Origin: Erwinia sp039023475
GTDB lineage: Bacteria > Pseudomonadota > Gammaproteobacteria > Enterobacterales > Enterobacteriaceae
Assembly: GCF_039023475.1 (NCBI RefSeq)
Contig: NZ_JBCHVB010000006.1
Coordinates: 186,001-250,000 of the forward strand
Reading direction: 5' to 3'
DNA: 64,000 bases
In this document: piece by piece, positions 1-8,249 of the stretch
Position numbering within the stretch: the stretch's first letter is position 1
Layout of the letters: each line of letters starts with the position of its first letter
Program-made: the position numbers and the translations under genes
The notes under the pieces: model-generated
What the model saw: the letters and a program-made list of their open reading frames with translations, nothing else
What the model was told of the DNA's origin: nothing
The model's database searches: none

Positions 1-626
1 CGGCGATGTTGATTCATCTTCTTAAGCAGCCTGAAGCGACCCGCTCGGTGGTCTTTGTGCGCAAACGCGAACGCGTTCATGAGCTCTGCGGCTGGCTGCG
101 TGAGGCAGGCATCAATACCAGCTACCTCGAAGGCGAGCTGGAGCAGTTTAAGCGTAACGAAGCGATTAAACGCGTCGTGGAAGGCCGCGTTAACGTGCTG
201 GTTGCCACCGATATTGCCGCCCGCGGCATCGATATCGATGATGTCAGCCACGTTTTCAATTTCGACCTGCCGCGTACGTCAGATACCTATCTCCACCGCA
301 TCGGCCGTACTGGTCGTGCCGGGAAGAAAGGGACGGCTATCTCCTTTGTTGAGGCACACGATAATGTGCTGCTGGGTAAAATCATCCGCTATATCAAAGA
401 GCCTTTGAAAGCGCGCACCATTGATGAATTACGCCCGACAACTCGTGCGCCGAGCGAAAAGCTGAGCGGTAAACCGTCGAAGAAAGTGCTGGCGAAGCGC
501 AAAGAGAAGAAAGAGAAAGACGATGCGGAAAACAAACCCCGCGTCAAGAAACGCCACCGTGATGCGAAGAACATCGGCAAGCGTCGTAAGCCGAGCAGCG
601 CAGCCAAAACGGACAGCGCTGAATAA
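1..626 (+). CDS. srmB: ATP-dependent RNA helicase SrmB, C-terminal part
   Basis: The gene runs in from the left edge, so only about the last 207 codons are present. What remains is the second RecA-like domain of a DEAD-box helicase: LVATDIAARGIDI (motif V) and HRIGRTGRAG (motif VI) are intact. After it comes a strongly basic tail rich in Lys and Arg, as in SrmB, which helps early assembly of the 50S ribosomal subunit. A hairpin and T-run terminator follows 20 bases after the stop. SrmB is preferred to the other E. coli DEAD-box helicases because of the tail and the neighbouring grcA and ung genes; the missing N-terminus cannot be checked. Confidence 0.88.
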   Translation, partial: AMLIHLLKQPEATRSVVFVRKRERVHELCGWLREAGINTSYLEGELEQFKRNEAIKRVVEGRVNVLVATDIAARGIDIDDVSHVFNFDLPRTSDTYLHRIGRTGRAGKKGTAISFVEAHDNVLLGKIIRYIKEPLKARTIDELRPTTRAPSEKLSGKPSKKVLAKRKEKKEKDDAENKPRVKKRHRDAKNIGKRRKPSSAAKTDSAE

Positions 627-644
627 GTAACCCGCGCTACATAA

Positions 645-671
645 AAACCGCCCCTCAGGGCGGTTTTTTTA
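645..671 (+). terminator. Rho-independent terminator of srmB
   Basis: Stem ACCGCCC/GGGCGGT with a 4-base loop and a run of seven T, directly after the srmB stop. Confidence 0.85.
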
Positions 672-795
672 TTGGCTTTTATAGCGGAAAAACCTGGGTT
701 GAACGATTTGAGATGCGGAATGGCCCTGTACGACAATCAGTACGGTCACTCGCTCAAACAACCTCAGGAAAATCCTTTTTTTTCATGAGCATAAT

Positions 796-836
796 AAAAA
801 ACCCGGACGACGCTTATTTCAGCGTCACCCAGGTTT
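796..836 (-). terminator. Rho-independent terminator of grcA
   Basis: Read on the minus strand, an interrupted stem (AACCTGG..GACGCT with AGCGTC..CCGGGTT) is followed by TTTTTT. It lies 40 bases beyond the grcA stop and converges with the srmB terminator. Confidence 0.75.
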
Positions 837-875
837 TCTTATTGTTAAGACTGAATGGGGTAAGGAGGAATATCC

Positions 876-1259
876 TTACAGGCTTTCAGTAAAAGTACGG
901 GCGATGACGTCGCGCTGCTGTTCTGGCGTAAGCGAGTTAAAACGTACGGCATAGCCAGAAACACGGATGGTCAGCTGCGGATATTTCTCCGGATGTTTAA
1001 CCGCATCTTCCAGCGTTTCACGGCGCAAAACGTTCACGTTCAGATGCTGCCCGCCTTCGACACGGACTTCGGGTTTCATTTCCAGCGGAATTTCACGGTA
1101 CTCAATGTCGCCAAGTTCGCGAACGGGCACAATTTGATCTTCGCTGTATCCCGCTTTGGCGCAAACGCAGCGCGCTTCCGCTTTTTCGTCGTCCAGCAGC
1201 CAGAATGAGTTCATTAGCGTGGCGTTAGCGGCTTTCGTAATCTGAATTCCAGTAATCAT
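876..1259 (-). CDS. grcA: Autonomous glycyl radical cofactor GrcA (YfiD)
   Basis: A 127-residue protein nearly identical in its second half to E. coli GrcA. It is a spare glycyl-radical domain that replaces the damaged C-terminus of pyruvate formate-lyase after oxygen exposure. The C-terminal RVSGYAVRFNSLT segment carries the radical glycine (RVSGYA) and matches the PflB C-terminus. The start was placed at the MITGIQ methionine, which matches the family; an in-frame upstream start would add 13 residues with no match. The ATG is preceded by GGAGGC. An FNR-like site about 100 bases upstream agrees with anaerobic induction. Confidence 0.96.
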   Translation of the reverse strand: MITGIQITKAANATLMNSFWLLDDEKAEARCVCAKAGYSEDQIVPVRELGDIEYREIPLEMKPEVRVEGGQHLNVNVLRRETLEDAVKHPEKYPQLTIRVSGYAVRFNSLTPEQQRDVIARTFTESL

Positions 1260-1359
1260 ATTTGCCTCCAGGCAGTTATGGCTGACCGGCGTCAGCACGA
1301 GTTATCAGTTCAATATTGATCTGCTTCATACTGTATAACAGCCTCTAAATGCGGCAACT

Positions 1360-1373
1360 TTGACCAGAATCAA
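1360..1373 (-). promoter_or_regulatory. FNR-type binding site upstream of grcA
   Basis: TTGAC-CAGA-ATCAA matches the FNR consensus TTGAT-N4-ATCAA at 9 of 10 positions. It lies about 100 bases upstream of the grcA start; anaerobic FNR/ArcA control of grcA is known in E. coli. The role of the site here is inferred. Confidence 0.55.
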
Positions 1374-1539
1374 TAACTGAGGTGCGCCCGGCGCGCAAAA
1401 AATGACAACCTTCTGATTTCAGGAGGGTTTTTATCAGATAAATTTTTAATTATTTGCGTAAATTTTCAAAAATATTTTAAGTACTCACTCCGCGCGATAC
1501 GCGCTAAGCTACGCATCTTATGAGATAAAGGAGGCGAAC

Positions 1540-2220
1540 ATGGTCAATGCGCTGACCTGGCACGACGTGCTGGCAGAGGAAAAAAAGAAACCCTATTTTG
1601 TCGAAACGCTTTCGCTGGTCGCGAATGAGCGGGCGGCGGGCAAGGTTGTCTATCCACCGCAAAAAGATGTGTTTAACGCATTTCGCCTCACGGAATTAGG
1701 CGAAGTGAAAGTCGTTATTCTTGGACAGGATCCTTATCACGGCCCCCATCAGGCACATGGCCTGTCGTTTTCCGTTCTGCCCGGCGTTGCCGTGCCGCCT
1801 TCGCTGGCCAATATATATAAAGAACTGGCTACGGATATTCCGGGGTTTGAACGTCCCGCTCACGGCTTTCTGGAAAGCTGGGCGCGCCAGGGCGTGATGC
1901 TGCTTAATACCGTATTAACGGTTGAGGCGGGTCAGGCGCATTCCCATGCACGCTTCGGCTGGGAAACCTTTACCGATAACGTGATTGCCGCCATTAATGC
2001 GCACCGGGAAGGCGTAGTCTTTCTGCTGTGGGGAGCGCATGCCCAGAAGAAGGGAAGCATCATTGATCCTCAGCGGCATCATATTTTAAAAGCGCCCCAC
2101 CCTTCACCGCTCTCCGCACACAGAGGTTTTCTGGGCTGTGGGCACTTCTCCAGAACAAATGAACTGCTGGAAGAGCAAGGCGAAAAGCCGATCGACTGGC
2201 AGCCACAGCTGCCGGCATAA
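1540..2220 (+). CDS. ung: Uracil-DNA glycosylase
   Basis: A 226-residue family 1 uracil-DNA glycosylase, which removes uracil from DNA as the first step of base-excision repair. The catalytic loop GQDPYHG is at about residues 62-68 (Asp64 activates water) and the DNA-intercalating loop HPSPLS is at about 187-192. Length equals that of E. coli Ung (229 residues). The start ATG is preceded by AAAGGAGGCG, a strong ribosome binding site. The gene converges on grpE and they share a short bidirectional terminator. Confidence 0.97.
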   Translation: MVNALTWHDVLAEEKKKPYFVETLSLVANERAAGKVVYPPQKDVFNAFRLTELGEVKVVILGQDPYHGPHQAHGLSFSVLPGVAVPPSLANIYKELATDIPGFERPAHGFLESWARQGVMLLNTVLTVEAGQAHSHARFGWETFTDNVIAAINAHREGVVFLLWGAHAQKKGSIIDPQRHHILKAPHPSPLSAHRGFLGCGHFSRTNELLEEQGEKPIDWQPQLPA

Positions 2221-2225
2221 AGGCG

Positions 2226-2254
2226 AAAAAAAAGCACCCTAAGGTGCTTTTTTT
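2226..2254 (+). terminator. Bidirectional terminator between ung and grpE
   Basis: AAAGCACC/GGTGCTTT hairpin with a CTAA loop, flanked by an A-run on one side and a T-run on the other, so it can serve both convergent genes. Confidence 0.85.
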
Positions 2255-2266
2255 AAGAGCGAATGG

Positions 2267-2848
2267 TTACGCTTTGGCTTTGGCAACCGCTACCATCGCC
2301 GGACGGAGCAGGCGACCATTAAGCGTATAGCCGCGCTGCATCACCATCAGTACGTGATTTGGCGCCACCTCTTCTGACTCCATCATCGACATCGCCTGAT
2401 GCAGTTCCGGGTTGAAAGGTTCGTTAACCTCGCCAACCACTTCAACGCCGAACTTGCGAACGGCGCCCAGCAGGGATTTCAGCGTCAGGTCGATACCTTC
2501 CACCATCGCGGTCAGCTCGGCGTTGTTTTTATCCGCCACTTCAAGCGCGCGCTCAAGGCTGTCGATCACCGGCAGCAGTTCGTTGGCGAACTTCTCAAGC
2601 GCAAATTTATGCGCTTTTTCCACATCAAGCTCAGCGCGACGGCGGATGTTTTCAATCTCAGCCTGAGCGCGGATCTGCGCTTCACGCACGCCGCCCTGCG
2701 ACTGCGCCAGCTGGACTTCCAGTTCGGCAATGCGCTCATCACGCGGATCCACGCCTTCCGCTGTCTCTGCGTCCTGATGTTGCGCCTGTTCCATCTCAAT
2801 ATCGTCTGAGACTTGCTCGTTTGGTGTGTTCTGTTCTTTACTACTCAT
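2267..2848 (-). CDS. grpE: Nucleotide exchange factor GrpE
   Basis: A 193-residue GrpE, the nucleotide exchange factor that releases ADP from the chaperone DnaK. The acidic, disordered N-terminus (about residues 1-40), the long coiled coil (about 45-140) and the C-terminal beta domain ending in LLRPAMVAVAKAKA are all present. The start is the MSSKEQ methionine; an upstream in-frame start would add eight unmatched residues. A near-perfect sigma-32 promoter lies 44-72 bases upstream, so heat-shock control is expected. The gene is divergent from nadK. Confidence 0.96.
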   Translation of the reverse strand: MSSKEQNTPNEQVSDDIEMEQAQHQDAETAEGVDPRDERIAELEVQLAQSQGGVREAQIRAQAEIENIRRRAELDVEKAHKFALEKFANELLPVIDSLERALEVADKNNAELTAMVEGIDLTLKSLLGAVRKFGVEVVGEVNEPFNPELHQAMSMMESEEVAPNHVLMVMQRGYTLNGRLLRPAMVAVAKAKA

Positions 2849-2891
2849 GAATTTCTCCGCGTTTGTGCACATTCATCTCGCTGGTTCGCTT

Positions 2892-2920
2892 ATTATGGGG
2901 ATCAGAATTGCGGTTTCAAG
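2892..2920 (-). promoter_or_regulatory. Sigma-32 heat-shock promoter of grpE
   Basis: On the minus strand, CTTGAAA, 13 bases, then CCCCATAAT, which fits the RpoH (sigma-32) consensus closely in sequence and spacing. Confidence 0.85.
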
Positions 2921-2972
2921 GGAACCCGTCACATTGTCTGGGGTAGTTTACCTCATGAGGAAAGCCAGCATC

Positions 2973-3851
2973 ATGAACAACCATTTCAACTGTATCGGTA
3001 TTGTGGGGCATCCACGCCATCCTACCGCGCTGACAACGCATGAAATGCTCTACCGCTGGCTGACGGCAAAGGGATATCAGGTCATTATCGAACAGCAGAT
3101 TGCCCGCGAGTTGAAACTTACCGATGTGGAGACGGGCACGCTGTCTGAAATCGGCCAGCAGGCTGACCTGGCCGTGGTGGTCGGCGGCGACGGCAATATG
3201 CTTGGAGCCGCCCGCGTGCTGGCACGCTACGATATTAAAGTCATTGGCATCAACCGCGGCAACCTGGGTTTCCTGACCGATCTCGATCCCGATAATGCCC
3301 AGCAGCAGCTGGCGGATGTGCTGGAGGGGAAATACATTACCGAGAGCCGTTTTCTGCTGGAAGCGAGCGTTTGCAGCAGGGGAAACGAACCGCGCATTGG
3401 TACCGCAATCAATGAGGTGGTGCTCCATCCGGGTAAAGTGGCGCATATGATCGAGTTCGAGGTCTATATCGACGAAACCTTCGCCTTCTCTCAACGCTCA
3501 GATGGCCTGATCATTTCTACGCCAACCGGTTCAACGGCTTATTCGCTCTCAGCCGGTGGGCCGATTTTAACCCCTTCGCTGGATGCTATTGCCATCGTGC
3601 CGATGTTCCCGCATACGCTCTCTGCGCGTCCGCTGGTGATCAACAGCAGCAGCACCATTCGCCTGCGTTTTTCGCATATGCGCAGCGATCTGGAAGTAAG
3701 CTGCGACAGTCAGATTGCCCTGCCCATTCAGGAAGGCGAAGATGTTCTCATCCGCCGCAATGAAGATCACCTGAATCTGATACATCCACAAAACTATAAC
3801 TATTTCAACACGCTAAGTTCTAAACTGGCGTGGTCAAAAAAATTGTTCTAA
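2973..3851 (+). CDS. nadK: NAD kinase
   Basis: A 292-residue NAD kinase, which makes NADP from NAD and ATP in the cytosol. The GGDGN motif (VVGGDGNML, about residues 71-79), the NE/D region AINEVVLHPGK and the TPTGSTAYSLSAGG segment are intact. The start MNNHFNCIGIVGHPRHP matches E. coli NadK, so the longer reading frame upstream, which overlaps the grpE promoter, is not used. Divergent from grpE and upstream of recN, as in E. coli. Confidence 0.97.
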   Translation: MNNHFNCIGIVGHPRHPTALTTHEMLYRWLTAKGYQVIIEQQIARELKLTDVETGTLSEIGQQADLAVVVGGDGNMLGAARVLARYDIKVIGINRGNLGFLTDLDPDNAQQQLADVLEGKYITESRFLLEASVCSRGNEPRIGTAINEVVLHPGKVAHMIEFEVYIDETFAFSQRSDGLIISTPTGSTAYSLSAGGPILTPSLDAIAIVPMFPHTLSARPLVINSSSTIRLRFSHMRSDLEVSCDSQIALPIQEGEDVLIRRNEDHLNLIHPQNYNYFNTLSSKLAWSKKLF

Positions 3852-3871
3852 AAACCGCCCCAGCATCTTTA

Positions 3872-3927
3872 CTGGTTATAAAACCAGTATATACTGTATG
3901 AAAAACCATATCTGTGTTTTCGTACAG
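3872..3927 (+). promoter_or_regulatory. Three LexA (SOS) boxes upstream of recN
   Basis: Box 1 at 3872-3887 (CTGG-N8-CCAG), box 2 at 3894-3909 (CTGT-N8-CCAT) and box 3 at 3912-3927 (CTGT-N8-ACAG, perfect). Box 3 ends 11 bases before the recN start. Multiple LexA boxes at recN are known in E. coli and give tight SOS control. Confidence 0.85.
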
Positions 3928-3938
3928 GAACAACAATT

Positions 3939-5600
3939 ATGCTGGCACAACTGACTATCAGTAACTTTGCGATTGTTCGTGAGCTGGAGATCGATTTTCA
4001 GCGCGGTATGACCGCTATCACTGGCGAAACCGGCGCCGGTAAATCTATTGCTATTGATGCATTAGGTCTCTGCCTGGGCGGGCGTGCTGAAGCAGATATG
4101 GTGCGCCAGGGCGCCACGCGGGCGGATATCTGCGCCCGCTTTTCGCTGAAGGATACCCCTTCCGCCCTGCGCTGGCTGGTTGACAATGAGCTTGATGAAG
4201 GACAGGAGTGCCTGCTGCGCCGCGTCATCAACAGCGATGGACGCTCCCGTGGCTTTATTAACGGGACGGCTGTTCCCCTCTCTCAGCTCCGCGACCTGGG
4301 CCAGCTGCTAATCCAGATTCATGGACAGCACGCCCATCAGATGCTCCTGAAGCCTGAACATCAGAAAGTCCTGCTTGATGCCTATGCGGGTGAAAACGAT
4401 CTGCGTCAGGCAATGGCGCTGGCCTACCGTCAGTGGCATCAGAGCTGCCGCGCGCTGGCCCAGCATCAGCAGCTTTCGCAGGAGCGGGAATCCCGTCGTG
4501 AGCTGCTTCAGTATCAGCTTAAAGAGCTGAATGAGTTTGCGCCCGTGGCCGGGGAATATGAAAGCATCGATGAAGAGTATAAGCGTCTGGCCAACAGCGG
4601 CCAGCTGCTCTCCACCAGTCAGCAGGCGCTGATGCTGCTGGCCGATGGTGAAGAGACTACGTTGCTGACGCAGCTTCACACGGCTCAGCAGTACGTCAGT
4701 GAACTGATCGGCATGGATGATAAGCTGAACGGCATTTACACGCTGCTGGAAGAGGCCTCCATCCAGATCAGTGAAGCCAGCGACGAGCTTCGCCACTACT
4801 GCGAACGCCTCGACCTCGATCCTAACCGCCTCTACGAGCTGGAGCAGCGTCTTTCACGTCAGATCGCCCTGGCCCGTAAGCACCATATCTCCCCTGAAGA
4901 GCTGCCCGCGTTTCATCAGCAGATGCTGGAAGAGCAGACGCTGCTGGATCAGCAGGAGAGCGATCAGGATGAGCTGGCGCTGGCCGTCGCCGCACATCAT
5001 CGCACCGCGCTAGCCTGTGCGGAGAAGCTGCACGCCCGCCGCCACCATTTTGCCCAGGAGCTGAGCGCGCTGATCAGCGAAAGTATGCACACCCTCTCCA
5101 TGCCGCATGGTCAGCTGAGCATTGAAGTGCAGTTTAACGCCGAGCACCTGACCGCCGAGGGCGCTGATCGCATCGACTTCCGCGTCACCACTAACCCAGG
5201 GCAGCCGCTACAGCCGCTCTCTAAGGTCGCTTCCGGCGGCGAACTCTCGCGCATTGCGCTGGCGATTCAGGTGATTACCGCCCGTAAAATGGATACGCCT
5301 GCGTTGATTTTTGATGAGGTGGATGTGGGCATCAGCGGTCCTACCGCTGCCGTTGTCGGCAAGATGCTGCGCCAGCTCGGCGAATCCACGCAGGTGATGT
5401 GCGTAACTCACCTGCCACAGGTCGCGGGATGCGGAAACCAGCACTTCTACGTCAGTAAAGAGACCGATGGCGCGATGACCGAAACGCATATGCGTCCGCT
5501 GGACAAGCGCGCCCGCCTGCAGGAGCTGGCCCGCCTGTTGGGCGGCAGCGAAGTGACCCGCAATACGCTTGCCAACGCAAAAGAGCTTTTAGCGGCCTGA
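3939..5600 (+). CDS. recN: DNA repair protein RecN
   Basis: A 553-residue SMC-like ATPase that acts on DNA double-strand breaks. Walker A GETGAGKS is at about residues 29-36, a central coiled coil spans roughly 160-370, the ABC signature region VASGGELSRIALA is at about 429-441 and Walker B ALIFDEVDVGISG follows at about 454-466. Length equals that of E. coli RecN. Three LexA boxes precede it. No overlap with neighbours; bamE follows 295 bases later. Confidence 0.97.
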   Translation: MLAQLTISNFAIVRELEIDFQRGMTAITGETGAGKSIAIDALGLCLGGRAEADMVRQGATRADICARFSLKDTPSALRWLVDNELDEGQECLLRRVINSDGRSRGFINGTAVPLSQLRDLGQLLIQIHGQHAHQMLLKPEHQKVLLDAYAGENDLRQAMALAYRQWHQSCRALAQHQQLSQERESRRELLQYQLKELNEFAPVAGEYESIDEEYKRLANSGQLLSTSQQALMLLADGEETTLLTQLHTAQQYVSELIGMDDKLNGIYTLLEEASIQISEASDELRHYCERLDLDPNRLYELEQRLSRQIALARKHHISPEELPAFHQQMLEEQTLLDQQESDQDELALAVAAHHRTALACAEKLHARRHHFAQELSALISESMHTLSMPHGQLSIEVQFNAEHLTAEGADRIDFRVTTNPGQPLQPLSKVASGGELSRIALAIQVITARKMDTPALIFDEVDVGISGPTAAVVGKMLRQLGESTQVMCVTHLPQVAGCGNQHFYVSKETDGAMTETHMRPLDKRARLQELARLLGGSEVTRNTLANAKELLAA

Positions 5601-5895
5601 TTGCCGCACTTTTTTGGCCTCTCGTGGTCATAACCCTCGTTCGCAGAGGTTTTAAACTGCGGAAAGGTTTATTATCATCGGCTTCTTACGCTGTTATCGT
5701 AGCGATAAACCGATACAGCCAGGTGCCGGTCATTGATGAACGGGTCATCTGGCGTTATTGTTACAGCCAGCCTGAAACCGATAGTGAAACGGTGAATTCA
5801 CTCTCTCATCCATAGCGATGAGTTATCGGGTTCAGACAGGCAAATAAAATAGCCAGATGCCCAAGGTGTTGGCCCGAAAAGGAATAAAGAGACTT
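5601..5895 (+). other. Intergenic region between recN and bamE
   Basis: About 295 bases. A 63-codon reading frame here (5624-5815) shows no recognisable protein features. The stretch presumably holds the bamE promoter, but I cannot point to one with confidence. Confidence 0.4.
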
Positions 5896-6243
5896 ATGCG
5901 CTGTAAAACGCTGACTGCTGCGGCGGTGGTTCTTCTGATGATGACCGCTGGATGTTCCACTCTGGAGCGAGTGGTTTACCGGCCGGATATCAATCAGGGC
6001 AACTATCTGGTCGCTACTGATGTTGCAAAAATACATACCGGCATGACACAACAGCAGGTGGCCTATACGCTGGGTACGCCGATGATGCGCGATCCCTTCG
6101 GCAGCAACGTCTGGTTTTACGTGTTCCGCCAGGAGCCTGGCCATGAGCCGGTGACGCAGCAAACGCTGACGCTGACCTTCGACAGCAGCGGCACGCTGAC
6201 CAATATTGAGAACAAACCCAACCTGACAGGCAAAAAAGGCTGA
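5896..6243 (+). CDS. bamE: Outer membrane protein assembly factor BamE
   Basis: A 115-residue lipoprotein of the BAM complex, which inserts beta-barrel proteins into the outer membrane. The signal peptide ends in a lipobox (MTAGC, lipidated Cys at about 20). The mature part has the SmpA/OmlA fold with GMTQQQVAYTLGTP and WFYVFRQEPGH, which match E. coli BamE closely. The start MRCKTLTAA was chosen by that match; an in-frame ATG 13 codons upstream is not supported. Confidence 0.96.
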   Translation: MRCKTLTAAAVVLLMMTAGCSTLERVVYRPDINQGNYLVATDVAKIHTGMTQQQVAYTLGTPMMRDPFGSNVWFYVFRQEPGHEPVTQQTLTLTFDSSGTLTNIENKPNLTGKKG

Positions 6244-6277
6244 TCGGGGCTGACAGAAAGCAGGTTTCAGTCACAGC

Positions 6278-6307
6278 AATAAGGCGCCTAAAGCGCCTTA
6301 TTTTTTT
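6278..6307 (+). terminator. Terminator of bamE, overlapping the end of rnfH
   Basis: TAAGGCGC/GCGCCTTA stem with a 5-base loop and a run of T. The last bases of the convergent rnfH gene, including its stop codon, lie inside it. Confidence 0.85.
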
Positions 6308-6585
6308 GCTGCCCGCTCGGCGCGCAGGCGACGCAGCTCTTTAGGATCGGCTATCAGCGGGCGATAAATTTCGATACGATCGCCCCCCTGCACTTCATCC
6401 TGCAATTTCACCGCCCGGCTGAAGATACCGACCTTATTACGGGCAAGATCGATATCGCTGCGCAGCTCCAGGATACCTGAAGCCCGGATCGCCTGTTCAA
6501 CGGTACTGCCCTCTTCCACATTCACCGTGTACAAATACTGCTTGTCCGGCAGGGCATATACCACCTCAACAGCGATATCAGACAC
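6298..6585 (-). CDS. rnfH: RnfH family ubiquitin-like protein
   Basis: A 95-residue protein of the RnfH family (beta-grasp fold), close to E. coli RnfH over its whole length, including KVGIFSRAVKL and IEIYRPLIADPKELRR. The start is a GTG that overlaps the end of ratA by 8 bases, so the two are probably translationally coupled. The longer reading frame upstream runs inside ratA and has no family match. The exact role of RnfH in enterobacteria is not settled. Confidence 0.93.
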   Translation of the reverse strand: MSDIAVEVVYALPDKQYLYTVNVEEGSTVEQAIRASGILELRSDIDLARNKVGIFSRAVKLQDEVQGGDRIEIYRPLIADPKELRRLRAERAAKK

Positions 6586-7012
6586 TGTAGACCTCTTTGG
6601 CCCGGTGCGTAAACGCCTGCACCATGCTGCTTGCCAGCTCTTTGAAAATACGGCCAAAGGCCATTTCTACCAGCATATTGCTGAATTCGAAATCCAGATT
6701 CAGCTCAACCTTGCACGCCTCTTCACTCAGCGCTGTAAACGTCCAGCCGCCGCTAAGCTTGCGGAATGGCCCATCTACCAGCTGCATATGAATGCGCTGG
6801 TTGTTGGTCAGCGTATTGCGCGTCACAAAAGTTTTACTGATACCGGCCTTGGAAACGTCCACGGATGCCGTCATCTGTTGTTCACTCGAATCCAGCACCC
6901 GGCTGCCGGTACACCCTGGAAGAAATTCCGGATAGGCATCCACATCGTTTACCAACCGGAACATCTGCTCGGCGCTGTAGGGCACCAGCGCGGAACGGCT
7001 AATCTGAGACAT
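6578..7012 (-). CDS. ratA: Ribosome association toxin RatA
   Basis: A 144-residue START/coenzyme Q-binding domain protein of the RatA (YfjG) family. E. coli RatA has been described as a factor that blocks 70S ribosome assembly; relatives (COQ10) bind ubiquinone. The N-terminus ISRSALVPYSAEQMF and LPGCTGSRVL are strongly conserved. It is the first gene of ratA-rnfH and is divergent from smpB, the arrangement found in E. coli. Confidence 0.93.
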   Translation of the reverse strand: MSQISRSALVPYSAEQMFRLVNDVDAYPEFLPGCTGSRVLDSSEQQMTASVDVSKAGISKTFVTRNTLTNNQRIHMQLVDGPFRKLSGGWTFTALSEEACKVELNLDFEFSNMLVEMAFGRIFKELASSMVQAFTHRAKEVYSV

Positions 7013-7170
7013 AATGTTTCCTGTTAATCTTCAACACGTAAATAATAACATCGCAGGCAGGTAAACAAAAATTCTCAGCCGCCAGCGTTCTGCTAAAATA
7101 GCGCTTTTCCCTGCGCCCGATGTTACAGGGGATGCCATCAACCACCGCTTCATGTAAACTAAGTAGCACT

Positions 7171-7653
7171 ATGACAAAGAAAAAAGCACACAAACCCGGT
7201 TCTGCTACCATTGCCATGAACAAGCGGGCCCGCCATGAATACTTCATCGAAGAAGAGTTCGAAGCGGGGCTGTCGCTACAGGGATGGGAAGTTAAATCAC
7301 TCCGTGCCGGCAAGGCCAATATCAGCGAAAGCTACATACTGCTGCGCGATGGTGAAGCCTTCCTGTTCGGTTCCACCTTTCAGGCGCTGACAGGGGCTTC
7401 TTCGCACGTTGTCTGCGATCCGACACGTACCCGTAAGCTGCTGCTTAAGCAGCGCGAGCTGGATACGCTATTCGGTAAAGCTAACCGCGACGGTTATACC
7501 ATCGTCGCGCTGTCGCTCTACTGGAAGAACGCCTGGGCCAAGCTGAAGATCGGCGTGGCGAAAGGGAAAAGAGAGCATGACAAACGCGATGACATCAAGG
7601 ATCGCGAGTGGAAATTAGACAAAGCACGTATCATGAAGCACGCTAACCGCTAA
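7171..7653 (+). CDS. smpB: SsrA-binding protein SmpB
   Basis: A 160-residue SmpB, which binds tmRNA and delivers it to stalled ribosomes (trans-translation). The RNA-binding beta-barrel (NKRARHEYFIEEEFEAGL, GWEVKSLRAG) and the C-terminal basic tail (KREHDKRDDIKDREWK) are complete. Start MTKKKAHKPG chosen by the family; an in-frame ATG 17 codons upstream is not supported. Its RNA partner ssrA begins 49 bases after the stop. Confidence 0.97.
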   Translation: MTKKKAHKPGSATIAMNKRARHEYFIEEEFEAGLSLQGWEVKSLRAGKANISESYILLRDGEAFLFGSTFQALTGASSHVVCDPTRTRKLLLKQRELDTLFGKANRDGYTIVALSLYWKNAWAKLKIGVAKGKREHDKRDDIKDREWKLDKARIMKHANR

Positions 7654-7702
7654 GCCACTGGCATAGCGGCAGGTTTTTCTGATATACTGCGAAACAGTAC
7701 TT

Positions 7703-8066
7703 GGGGCTGATTCTGGATTCGACAGGATTTGCGAAGCCCTAGGAGCATGCCGAGGGGCGGTTGGCCTCGTTAAAAGCCGCAAAAAAATAGTCGCAAACGA
7801 CGAAAACTACGCACTAGCAGCTTAATAACCTGCTTAGAGCCCTCTCTCCCTAGCTTCCGCTCTTAAGACGGGGATCAAGAGAGGTCAAAAACAAAAGAGA
7901 TCGCGTGAATACCCTGCCTGGGGTTGCAGCGTTAAATCCAATCAGGCTAGTTTGTTAGTGGCGTGTCCGTTCGCAGCTAACCAGCGAATGTAAAAACTGG
8001 ACTAAGCATGTAGTGCCGACGGTGTAGTAATTCTGGACGCGGGTTCAACTCCCGCCAGCTCCACCA
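7703..8066 (+). ncRNA. ssrA: Transfer-messenger RNA (tmRNA)
   Basis: A complete tmRNA of 364 bases. It begins GGGGCTGATTCTGG and ends AGCTCCACCA; these pair as the tRNA-like acceptor stem and include the encoded CCA. The tag reading frame (GCA AAC GAC GAA AAC TAC, then GCACTAGCAGCT and TAA) encodes ANDENYALAA, near 7792-7824. The 3' end GGTTCAACTCCCGCCAGC is the T-arm and acceptor, and it is also the attachment site used by the island that begins directly after it. Confidence 0.97.
8041..8066 (+). other. Left attachment site (attL) in the ssrA 3' end
   Basis: The ssrA end (TTCAACTCCCGCCAGC then TCCACCA) is echoed at 20009-20025 and 43278-43294, where ATTCAGACTCCGCCAGC occurs. The matches are imperfect, as expected if insertion restored ssrA with the element's own copy. 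An integrase gene starts 184 bases later. Confidence 0.7.
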
Positions 8067-8099
8067 CATTATGTACCGGATACGTCCGGGTAAGTCCTG

Positions 8100-8134
8100 A
8101 AAGCCCGCTTGGAACCAGCCTCGCGGGCTTTTTT
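8100..8134 (+). terminator. Terminator after ssrA
   Basis: AAGCCCGC/GCGGGCTT stem followed by six T. Similar GCCCGC..GCGGGC hairpins follow the other two attachment copies, so it travels with the attachment region. Confidence 0.8.
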
Positions 8135-8177
8135 ACGTCTGTGGTAGTCCGTAGAGATCCAGCCAAATCCGGTGATA

Positions 8178-8230
8178 ATTGGTATACGTATTGGTATACG
8201 GTAAGATGTATGCCATTAACGTATACCAAT
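8178..8230. repeat. Arm-type integrase binding sites, left end of island 1
   Basis: ATTGGTATACG occurs at 8178-8188 and again at 8190-8200 (12-bp period), with an inverted copy CGTATACCAAT at 8220-8230, 20 bases before the integrase start. The same motif returns only near the right end of this island (19934-19959). This fits arm-type sites of a lambda-type integrase; overlap with the integrase promoter suggests autoregulation. Function is inferred. Confidence 0.65.
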
Positions 8231-8249
8231 TCACGCAGGAAAGCCCCGT

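Noticed and set aside
389..736. 115-codon leftward frame across the srmB end
   Set aside because: Lies antisense to the conserved srmB tail and its terminator; no protein features.
5624..5815. 63-codon frame between recN and bamE
   Set aside because: No ribosome site, no family, low-complexity composition; treated as intergenic.
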